Origin: Acidobacteriota bacterium
Lineage (GTDB): Bacteria > Acidobacteriota > Vicinamibacteria > Vicinamibacterales > UBA2999
Assembly: GCA_020851835.1 (NCBI GenBank)
Contig: JADZBZ010000040.1
Coordinates: forward strand, 1-22,653
Reading direction: 5' to 3'
Length of the DNA: 22,653 nucleotides
The translations under genes were made by a program, and so were the position numbers. The notes under the pieces were generated by a model, which did not search any database, had not been told where the DNA came from, and saw only the letters and a program-made list of their open reading frames with translations. How positions within the stretch are numbered: position 1 is the first letter of the stretch; each line of letters starts with the position of its first letter. Shown piece by piece: positions 17,401-22,653 of the stretch.

Positions 17401-17440
17401 CGATCCCGGCAAGCCCATCACCCTGATGCCAGGCAAGTGA
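14429..17440 (+). CDS. Caspase-like C14 peptidase - nSTAND NTPase - membrane anchor - outer domain
   Basis: This 1003-residue protein has four parts. Residues 20-270 are a caspase-like domain with His96 in YFAGHG and Cys148 in LDCCFSG. Residues about 305-640 are an nSTAND1-type NTPase, opening SPYKGLESFDESDRLLFYGR; Walker A is G345-S352 (GASGTGKS) and Walker B is LIVDQFEELI with Asp404. A single membrane segment spans about 712-734, preceded by basic RNRRRTR, so the N-terminus is cytoplasmic. After a short coiled-coil-like stretch, residues 773-1003 lie outside and contain four cysteines (773, 778, 865, 913). This part reads like a class I amidotransferase-like fold (GHVFVYAHDG, FVRAGGGLLVGGLGW), similar to the region before M60 peptidases and in TCAF proteins; that match is from memory. 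nSTAND proteins are NTP-driven switches in conflict systems. WD40 repeats, usual in such proteins, are absent. The outer part makes it a candidate sensor. Confidence 0.87.
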   Translation: MNPILDTASSDETEVLPFARHHAFIIGIDAYQQVSPLKTAVSDARKLAEVLTNMQHFQVYPPLLNPTGQTVRTLLHETLAQTVGPDDRVLFYFAGHGIARDGDDGPAGYLVPADADPAVLTTFIPMSELQDALQALPCRHLLLILDCCFSGAFKWSSQTRAIGTLMPKRIYKERFDRFIEDQAWQVIASAAYDQKAMDVLQGRATGDRGVVATTASDLHSPFAQALFDGLAGDADARTDREGDGVITATELYSYVRDRVEPETIEAGQSLRQTPGFFPLRKHDKGEFIFLHPHHRLNLPPRPSRSPYKGLESFDESDRLLFYGRDRVVHELQAVAATARLVVVSGASGTGKSSVVKAGLLPLLREAGFHILPVIRPGVRPLEVLEQALAGAGGPDEPKAVLIVDQFEELITRCASDAERQAFTARLRQVVGDEARIHRVIITVRSDFEPQLSGGDLKDAWRAGRYTVPPFTLEELKEVVLMPTIQEVLIFDPPELVDEIVGEVVQSPGALPLLSYALNELYEAYRVSGREDRALRQTDFERLGGVMGALRSRADSLYQSLPPAQQATMRKILLRMVSVEGELASRRVSMTDLDYSSEENPRVQEVVERLVEARLVVKGHDYIEPAHDALVRAWKTLHDWIHQVGRDTLMLGERLDPEADQFARTGDRTLLWNKNPNLAVAARVLTRPDHGFNAKEVAFIRKSVARNRRRTRIAWYITAATVLALAVLSLWALIERGTAQLNAEQAENEKDRALRSLFSGLQLNMEAGQPGSVCAHGLCDAAPPGDEDDQAWLSIGRLPDNMPDSFGETPVSRDFAAARQFGQGHVFVYAHDGLTQDSEITPGSDNLGFAENALRWLTPLTEEEGCTEEKTSIVLWEGTYVRAGQLEQVRNFIVRRGWTLQVTSPETLEADLRCSEVLWYLSDWNPPPDFATRHVPAIEAFVRAGGGLLVGGLGWSFEQQSGPGGTAATTPYAADELGEPFGFTFTGDAFTSDPGKPITLMPGK

Positions 17441-17513
17441 CCGGACGGGTACACCGCGCTGGCGCCCCATCGGCCGACGGGCGCCGCGCCGCGAATCGTG
17501 GGAGGATGCGACC

Positions 17514-18770
17514 GTGAGTGGCAAGACCGAGACGCGAAAACCGTGGGCCGTGCTGGCCTATACCGTTGCCGACGACAAGGGGACGGGTGACTCCCTCGAC
17601 GCAGCAGCCAAGGAAGAGCTGAAGGCCATCTGCGACGCGGCGGACTTCGGCGAGATGAGCGTGGCCGCCCAGGTGGACTTCAAGCACACGCGCGGAGTGT
17701 TCCGCGGCGTGCTCACCGGACCGCCCCAGCCGTCGCGCGGCTTCCAGCCCATCGACGCGGACTCGCATCCCTTGTGGCGGAGCATCAAGGCCAAGCTCGA
17801 TCGCTCCAGGCTGCGCGTGCTGGCCGAGCAGACCGACCTCAACGCAGCCCGGGCCAACGTCCTCGAGGGATTCCTGCGATTCGGCCAGCAGGAGTGCCCG
17901 GCCGATCGCTACGTCGTGTTCTTCTACGGCCACGCTTACGGGCCGATGGGCCTTTTCTTCGACGCCGAGGCCGATCGGTCGGCCATCACCACGATGCCGC
18001 TGGGCGATCTCGCGCGGTCGCTGGACGCGGTGGAGAAGCGCGCCGCGGTCATCGTCTTCAGGGACTGTCTCGTCAACACCCTCGAAACGGCCTACCAGCT
18101 CCGTCACGCCGGCGAGTTCATGATCGCCACGCAGTCGCTCGCCCCGATTGCGGGTGTCTGGCCGTGGGCGACCTTCGTCACCGCTCTGATGGCAGGCGCC
18201 GCCTCCGGCGACGTCGCCAAGGCCATCGGCCGGCAGCTCGCCTGCTTTCTCGACGCACCCGAGAACCGCGAGCCGTACGCCGACGTGCCGTACTCGGTCG
18301 TCGACCTGGGCGCCGCCGAGGCCATCGTCGAGCCTCTCAAGGCCCTGTCCGACCTGCTCGACCTCGCCCGCGGCGATTCGGCGCGGGCCGCCGCCTGCGC
18401 GAAGGCGCTCGAAGCGGCACGGGTCGGCTACCCGGATGCCCCGTCCAACCCGGGCGATCCGGCGCTGCTCGACGTACCCACGATGTGCGACAACCTTGCG
18501 GCGCTGACCGGCGACCCGGTGGTCGCGCCGGCCCGGGCCCTGGGCCAGGTGGTGTCGAACCGGCTGGTCGCGTGGCACCACTCGAGAAAGGGACGGCACC
18601 GGGGCGCCTCGCTGTACTACAAGCCGGTGGCGGCCAAGGACCTCCGTCGATCGCACATCCAGTCGGAAGACGAGGCGCAGGCGGCCAGTGATGCCGCCCA
18701 GTACGCCGCGCTGGCGCTCGGCCAGGCGACCGGCTGGCACCGCATCGCCCTCAATCCTCTCCGCGCCTGA
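17514..18770 (+). CDS. Clostripain-like (family C11) cysteine peptidase
   Basis: This 418-residue protein resembles C11 peptidases. It has an opening strand WAVLAYTVADD, a His140 in YVVFFYGHAYGPMG and a Cys185 in VIVFRDCLVNTLETAYQL, followed by FMIATQSLAPIAGVWPW, which parallels the ASQ-E-P-GWPY stretch of clostripains. The His-Cys spacing of 45 is close to that of the structurally known PmC11 (133/179 from memory). Clostripains cut after basic residues; this one is divergent, so specificity is not assured. Unlike most of the family it has no signal peptide, so it should act in the cytoplasm. The C-terminal part (260-418) is helical and unassigned. The start is GTG at 17514, with GGAGG at 17501-17505. 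It follows the caspase-NTPase gene by 73 bases in the same direction and is probably co-transcribed, perhaps as an activator, a co-effector or a target of the caspases. Confidence 0.72.
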   Translation: MSGKTETRKPWAVLAYTVADDKGTGDSLDAAAKEELKAICDAADFGEMSVAAQVDFKHTRGVFRGVLTGPPQPSRGFQPIDADSHPLWRSIKAKLDRSRLRVLAEQTDLNAARANVLEGFLRFGQQECPADRYVVFFYGHAYGPMGLFFDAEADRSAITTMPLGDLARSLDAVEKRAAVIVFRDCLVNTLETAYQLRHAGEFMIATQSLAPIAGVWPWATFVTALMAGAASGDVAKAIGRQLACFLDAPENREPYADVPYSVVDLGAAEAIVEPLKALSDLLDLARGDSARAAACAKALEAARVGYPDAPSNPGDPALLDVPTMCDNLAALTGDPVVAPARALGQVVSNRLVAWHHSRKGRHRGASLYYKPVAAKDLRRSHIQSEDEAQAASDAAQYAALALGQATGWHRIALNPLRA

Positions 18771-18802
18771 GGCCTCCCTCGCACTGGACGGCGGGTGAGG
18801 CC
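18771..18802. terminator. Possible shared hairpin between convergent genes
   Basis: GGCCTC at 18771-18776 pairs with GAGGCC at 18797-18802, with further partial pairing inside. It lies immediately after the C11 stop codon and beyond the stop of the small opposite-strand gene. There is no T-run, so it would be a non-canonical terminator at best. Confidence 0.25.
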
Positions 18803-18819
18803 GCTCGCGCCGTGGCAGG

Positions 18820-18921
18820 CTAACGCTTCTTGGCGGCCTTCTTCTTCGCGGCCTTCTTCGCGGCCTTCTTCGTGGTGCGCTTGCCGCCCATGCCGCCCGG
18901 CTTGTCGTTCTTCTGTGCCAT
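18820..18921 (-). CDS. Small Lys/Ala-rich basic protein, 33 residues
   Basis: The minus strand from the ATG at 18921 to the TAG at 18820 encodes 33 residues: a short head MAQKNDKPGGMGGKRTT, then alternating KKAA blocks ending KKR. The tail resembles the C-terminal arms of bacterial histone H1-like proteins. GAGAGG lies about nine bases upstream. The gene begins 25 bases after the kinase stop codon, in the same direction, and may be co-transcribed with it. Nucleic-acid binding is the natural inference from roughly 14 lysines in 33 residues, but no globular domain is present. A chance Lys/Ala-repeat frame is the alternative; the clean start, ribosome binding site and strand agreement speak for a real gene. 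Confidence 0.6.
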   Translation of the reverse strand: MAQKNDKPGGMGGKRTTKKAAKKAAKKKAAKKR

Positions 18922-18946
18922 GTGTGTGGTCCTCTCGGGCGGGAGT

Positions 18947-21598
18947 CTAGTCGATTGCGCCGCTCACGACAAAGAGCGTCGACGGCAGGCTCGTGTAGTT
19001 GTAGGCGTACCAGCGGCCATCGTCCACCCAGTCCGTGACGTATAACGCCGCGACGGCGTCCACGCCTTCCGGCGCGAGTTCGCGCACCAGCACGCGCGCG
19101 CCCGTGTCGAGGTCCACGCGCTCGACGCGCGCCGGCACATCGAGGCCGTGTTGCACGTACACGGCGCGGCTGTCGCGGCTCCACCCGACCTGGCGATCGC
19201 CGGACTGCAGCCCCTCGACCGCGCGCGGCGGGGTGCCTTCGATCGACGACACCTGGAACCGGCCGTCAGCCAGCGCGAGCAGGAGCGTCTGCCCATCGGG
19301 TGCCAGCGTGGCCAGGACGCTCTCGGCCGTCACGGGCACGGGCGGCGACCCCGAACGGTCCTGCCGATAGCAACGGGGCGCTCGCGAGGGTTCCGACCCA
19401 CACACGAGCAGGTGGCGGCCATCGGAGAACCACTCCGCCGAGATGAGACGGCTCATCGGCGTGGGATCGAGTCGAATCGCCTCGCCGGTACCCGTGGGAT
19501 AGAGCACCAGTTGCGGCGGCGTGGCGATCAGGGCGGCGGCCCACGCACCGTCCGGTGAGAGCCTCTGGGCGCTGCCTTCGCCCACCCGGATGGTCTCGGT
19601 GCCGTCGGTCTTGCGCAGCACCACGCCGTAGTCGTGCCCGCCGCGCCGGCCGACATCCACCATGAGCAGCCAGTTTCCGTCGGCGGACAGCCCGCGCGCT
19701 CCGGCCGAGCCCAGCCACGACAAATCGCGCTCGTTGTCGTGGCCCGGAACACGGGCACGCACGCCGAACGACAAGTCCTCGCGCACGGCCAGCCACCGGC
19801 CGTCGGCCGCCACGTCGAACACGATGAAGCGCCCGGGCACGCCGAAAACCGGCCGGGCCGGGGCGCCACCCGAGGCTGCCACCACCATCGGTTGCAACGC
19901 GGAGCCACCCTCGGGGCTTCCGGAGAACACCACCCGCGAACCGTCGGCGGTCCAGGCCAGCCCTTCCAGCCCGAACAACTCGCCGGTCAGTGTCGTCACG
20001 ACGCCGGCGCGGTCCACAACCTTCACCCAGCCGCGGTCGTCGAAGCGCCATTGGTGCTCGAAGAACGCCACGCGAGCGCCATCGGGCGACACGCGCGGAT
20101 CGCTCAGATAGCCACCCGCCTCGTGGAGTGGCGTCCCCGCCGGGAACTCGAGACGGTCGCGGCCGTTGCCCAGGTCGTGCACGACGGCCATGGCGGCGCC
20201 ATCGGGCGACCAGTCGGCTTCGCGCACATCGTCGAGGACAGACCGCGGCGAGCTCCCCAGCGTCATGCGCGCGAGCGTGCCTCGGTACAGGCGTTGATCG
20301 ATGTGGCTGGCGCCGACGATCAGTGCGAGCTCGCCCGTGCTCGAGATGGACAGGAGGTGGGCGTTCGAGAGGCCGAGCGATTGCGGCGCCTCGGCCGTGG
20401 GGCTGAAGAGGAACAGCTCGGGCGAGTGTCCACGCGGCGTCGCGCTGTAGACGATGGTCCGGCCGTCGGGCATGAACCGTGCGTTCGTGATGGGCAGCCG
20501 GTCGAAGGTTCGAGCCTCGAAGCCCACGACGCCGGGGCGAGCCGGCGCCATCTGTCGCGCCGCGATCGTGCCGATGAGAATCCCGCCTGCCAGAGCCGCG
20601 CCCAGCGCGAGCATGGCCCGCCATGAGGAGGCGGGGTGCCGGGACTGAAGTCCCGGCGCTCCGTGTGGCGCTCCGTGTGGCGCTCCGTGTGGCGCTCCCT
20701 TTGGTGACGTCCCGGCGTCTGGTTGGTGACGTCCCGGCGTCTGGTTGGTGAAGGCCGACAGCGCCTCGAGCGCGAAGGCGATATCGCTGGCCGACTGGAA
20801 CCGCTGCGATGGAACCTTCTCGAGGCAGCGGCGGACGATGCGATCCAGAGGGGACGGGACGGCGCCCGGGGGAAGCTCGGGCGGATCGTGCCGGAGAATG
20901 GCGGTCATGGTTTCCACCGCCGATTCGCCGGAGAACGCCCGCCGCCCGGCGAGCATCTCGTAGAACACGGCGCCGAACGCGAAGATGTCCGCGCGCTGGT
21001 CGGCGGTCTCCCCGCGCACCTGCTCGGGCGCCATGTAGCCCACCGTGCCCAGCACCATACCGGGGCTCGTGGCCGCCACCGTTGGACGATGCGTGAGACT
21101 CGGGTCGAACTCGGGCGACTCGATCAGCTTCGCCAGGCCGAAGTCGAGAATCTTCGCGCGTCCGTCGGCAGTGAGGAAGATGTTGGCGGGCTTGAGGTCG
21201 CGATGGACGATGCCCTTGCCGTGCGCGGCGGCCAGGCCCTGGGCGATCTGCACGGCCAGCTCGGCCGCCTTGCGAGGCGGGAGAGGGCCGCGCGCGATGG
21301 CCGCGCTCAGCGTTTCGCCTTCGAGCAGCTCCGAGACGACGTAGGGGATGTCGCCCTGGACGTCCACGTCGAAGACCGCCATCACCGCCGGGTGGTTGAG
21401 TGCCGCGGCGGCCCGCGCCTCCCGATCGAAGCGCCGGAGGCGGTCGGCATCGGTGGCAAATGCGGCCGGCAGCACCTTCACGGCCACGTCGCGGTTGAGC
21501 CGGGTGTCTCGCGCCCGGTACACTTCACCCATGCCGCCGGCGCCGAGCGGCGCGATGATGTCGTAGGGACCGAGCCGTGCGCCCGCCGGGAGAGTCAA
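18947..21598 (-). CDS. Transmembrane Ser/Thr protein kinase with beta-propeller sensor
   Basis: Counting from the TTG at 21598, this is an 883-residue protein. Residues about 7-280 are a Hanks-type kinase: GAGGMGEVY glycine loop, Lys41 in VAVKVLP, HRDLKPAN with Asp134, DFG with Asp152, and GTVGYMAPEQ in the activation segment. A linker (about 286-323) with GAPH repeats follows, then one membrane segment (about 326-346, LALGAALAGGILIGTIAA). The remainder is an outer propeller with PD40/TolB-like repeats (MPDGRTIVY, WSPDGAAMAVV, SPDGARVAFF, SPDGAWAAAL). The kinase phosphorylates cytoplasmic proteins, presumably under control of what the propeller senses. The ATG at 21688 would add 30 basic, unstructured residues and overlap the divergent gene. 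MTLPAGARLGPYDI at the TTG matches the usual beginning of such kinases, and TATAAT lies just before it. Confidence 0.9.
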   Translation of the reverse strand: MTLPAGARLGPYDIIAPLGAGGMGEVYRARDTRLNRDVAVKVLPAAFATDADRLRRFDREARAAAALNHPAVMAVFDVDVQGDIPYVVSELLEGETLSAAIARGPLPPRKAAELAVQIAQGLAAAHGKGIVHRDLKPANIFLTADGRAKILDFGLAKLIESPEFDPSLTHRPTVAATSPGMVLGTVGYMAPEQVRGETADQRADIFAFGAVFYEMLAGRRAFSGESAVETMTAILRHDPPELPPGAVPSPLDRIVRRCLEKVPSQRFQSASDIAFALEALSAFTNQTPGRHQPDAGTSPKGAPHGAPHGAPHGAPGLQSRHPASSWRAMLALGAALAGGILIGTIAARQMAPARPGVVGFEARTFDRLPITNARFMPDGRTIVYSATPRGHSPELFLFSPTAEAPQSLGLSNAHLLSISSTGELALIVGASHIDQRLYRGTLARMTLGSSPRSVLDDVREADWSPDGAAMAVVHDLGNGRDRLEFPAGTPLHEAGGYLSDPRVSPDGARVAFFEHQWRFDDRGWVKVVDRAGVVTTLTGELFGLEGLAWTADGSRVVFSGSPEGGSALQPMVVAASGGAPARPVFGVPGRFIVFDVAADGRWLAVREDLSFGVRARVPGHDNERDLSWLGSAGARGLSADGNWLLMVDVGRRGGHDYGVVLRKTDGTETIRVGEGSAQRLSPDGAWAAALIATPPQLVLYPTGTGEAIRLDPTPMSRLISAEWFSDGRHLLVCGSEPSRAPRCYRQDRSGSPPVPVTAESVLATLAPDGQTLLLALADGRFQVSSIEGTPPRAVEGLQSGDRQVGWSRDSRAVYVQHGLDVPARVERVDLDTGARVLVRELAPEGVDAVAALYVTDWVDDGRWYAYNYTSLPSTLFVVSGAID
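20638..20746. repeat. Palindrome copy plus 12-bp and 22-bp tandem repeats inside the kinase linker
   Basis: GCCGGGACT and AGTCCCGGC form a nine-base-arm palindrome with loop GA at 20638-20657. Then come three exact and one altered copy of the 12-mer CGCTCCGTGTGG (20657-20704) and two copies of a 22-mer opening GGTGACGTCCCGGCGTCT (20703-20746). The 12-mers encode the GAPH repeats, while the 22-mers are read in two frames (NQTPGRH and QPDAGTS). All lie between the kinase domain and the membrane segment, where length changes are tolerated. Confidence 0.85.
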
Positions 21599-21604
21599 CG
21601 CGCC

Positions 21605-21610
21605 ATTATA
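21605..21610 (-). promoter_or_regulatory. Perfect -10 box just upstream of the kinase start
   Basis: The minus strand carries TATAAT ending six bases before the TTG at 21598, within GCTATAATGGCGCG. Transcription would start at or next to the codon, giving a leaderless message. The -35 region is poor. The exact consensus in GC-rich DNA makes chance less likely. Confidence 0.4.
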
Positions 21611-21681
21611 GCGATCGGGGCCGGCGCGCTTCGGGTCCGACCGGGCAGACCGAGCGCACGCGGGACGTCGTGGAACCTGGA

Positions 21682-22593
21682 ATGACAATCACCCATCAAC
21701 CCATCATGGTGGCGGAGGTGCTGCAGTGCCTGCGCCCGGCTCCAGGGGAGGTGGCGGTGGACTGCACGCTGGGCAGCGGCGGCCATGCGCGCGCCATCAT
21801 GACGCGCCTGCAGCCCGGCGGCTTGCTGATTGGCCTGGACGTCGATTCCCTGGAACTGCCGCGCACCGAGGCGCGCCTGCGCGCCGACGGCTTCGATGCG
21901 AACACGCTGACCACACGCCACGGCAGCTTCGCGAACCTGCCCCTCCTGCTCGCCGCCGAGAGGCGCCCACGCGTCGACGTAATCCTCGCCGACCTTGGTG
22001 TCTCGGCCATGCAGCACGACACCGCCGCGCGCGGCTTCAGCTACAAGCATCCCGGCCCCCTCGACCTTCGCCTGAATCCGTCGGCCGGCGAACCCGCCTC
22101 CGAGCTGCTGGCTCGTCTGAGCGAGGCGCAACTGGCCGCCGTTCTCACGGAGAACGCCGATGAGGCGCACGCGGCGCTCATCGCCCGCCTGCTGAAGGAA
22201 CAGCGGCCGCCGGTACGCACCACCCACGCGTTCGAGCGCGTGGTGCGCCGGGGCCTGACCGCGGCCCTGCCGCCCCTCAGCCGGGCCGAAGTGAAGCTGT
22301 CGATTCGCCGATCGTTCCAGGCCCTCCGCATCGAGGTGAACGGCGAGTTCGCCGCGCTGGAGGCGCTGCTGCGGTCGCTGCCGCAGTGCCTCGCACCGGG
22401 CGGGCGTGTGGCCATCCTGACCTTTCATTCCGGTGAGGACCGGCGGGTGAAGAAGGCGTTCCGGGCCGGCCGCCGCGCCGGCGTGTACGCGGAGGTAGCC
22501 GCCAGCGTGGTACGGTCCACGAAAGGCGAAACGTGGGCCAACCGGCGCGCGGCCTCCGCGAAACTGCGCTGGGCTGTTCGCGGGCAGGCCTGA
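21682..22593 (+). CDS. rsmH: RsmH-family 16S rRNA C1402 N4-methyltransferase
   Basis: This 303-residue protein begins MTITHQPIMVAEVLQCL, the usual RsmH opening (HxPVLxxEVL). It carries the SAM site VDCTLGSGGHA (residues 26-36), DLGVSAMQHD (104-113), RGFSYKHPGPLDLRL, RRSFQALRIEVNGE and LTFHSGEDRRVKKAF. RsmH transfers a methyl group from SAM to N4 of C1402 in the ribosomal decoding centre. Some positions are unusual: DLRLN where DMRMD is common, and a C-terminal TWANRRAASAKLRWA for the NPRSRSAKLR block. The ATG at 21682 is chosen because homology starts there; an in-frame GTG at 21670 is possible, and there is no strong ribosome binding site. It is divergent from the kinase gene with 83 bases between start codons. 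No mraZ precedes it, and only 60 bases without a visible gene follow to the window end. Confidence 0.9.
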   Translation: MTITHQPIMVAEVLQCLRPAPGEVAVDCTLGSGGHARAIMTRLQPGGLLIGLDVDSLELPRTEARLRADGFDANTLTTRHGSFANLPLLLAAERRPRVDVILADLGVSAMQHDTAARGFSYKHPGPLDLRLNPSAGEPASELLARLSEAQLAAVLTENADEAHAALIARLLKEQRPPVRTTHAFERVVRRGLTAALPPLSRAEVKLSIRRSFQALRIEVNGEFAALEALLRSLPQCLAPGGRVAILTFHSGEDRRVKKAFRAGRRAGVYAEVAASVVRSTKGETWANRRAASAKLRWAVRGQA

Positions 22594-22653
22594 CGCGGCG
22601 GTTCGCGTCCCCAACCAGGGAACGCTTGCGGTCGTCCTCTGACGGTCAGACGA

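Noticed and set aside
11187..18770. Gasdermin or CRISPR-associated caspase system
   Set aside because: No small pore-forming gasdermin-like gene, no TPR-CHAT protein and no Cas7-type gene were seen in or around the operon.

Overview
The window is high-GC, gene-dense DNA from a Gram-negative-type bacterium. It most resembles a soil Acidobacteriota, perhaps of the Vicinamibacteria. I infer this from gene style only: a Ser/Thr kinase fused to a WD40/PD40-like propeller, a secreted M28 peptidase, carboxypeptidase-regulatory-like proteins, a small Lys/Ala-rich protein, and a dispersed palindrome with CGCCGGGACT arms. No rRNA, tRNA, CRISPR array, transposase or phage gene was seen.

Left part (1-9340). 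A partial + strand reading frame ends at 154. A minus-strand aconitase-superfamily hydro-lyase follows, with the swivel domain ahead of the [4Fe-4S] catalytic domain. Positions 2501-3783 look like eroded accessory DNA: a truncated ice-binding-like (DUF3494) secreted protein, a vapBC-type toxin-antitoxin pair with a near-palindrome at its start, and a coding-like scrap. Then comes a minus-strand envelope set: a PIG-V-like membrane mannosyltransferase, a secreted right-handed beta-helix protein with two Ig-like domains, a lipoprotein, a protein with three carboxypeptidase-regulatory-like repeats, and a secreted Cys/Trp-rich protein whose frame is broken.

Centre (9341-18770). A secreted M28 zinc aminopeptidase is followed by two copies of a 63-bp palindrome-bearing repeat. 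Next is the most notable locus, a three-gene + strand operon whose products are all clan CD cysteine peptidase relatives. Gene 1 is a C14 caspase-like protein carrying a C-terminal serine alpha/beta-hydrolase (lipase-like) domain. Gene 2 is a C14 caspase joined to an nSTAND-type NTPase, one membrane segment and an extracytoplasmic domain. Gene 3 is a clostripain-like (C11) peptidase without a signal peptide. Genes 1 and 2 overlap by ATGA, and gene 3 follows 73 bases later with a strong ribosome binding site. The parts fit a sensor/NTPase-protease, an executor protease-lipase and an accessory protease, suggesting a regulated proteolysis, cell-death or anti-phage system. That role is inference; nothing in the sequence proves it.

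Right part (18771-22653). Convergent to the operon lie a 33-residue Lys/Ala-rich protein and a transmembrane Ser/Thr kinase with a propeller sensor. The kinase linker contains a third copy of the palindrome plus short tandem repeats. Divergent from the kinase is an rsmH-family 16S rRNA methyltransferase gene, which stands apart from the usual mraZ-rsmH-ftsL context on its upstream side.
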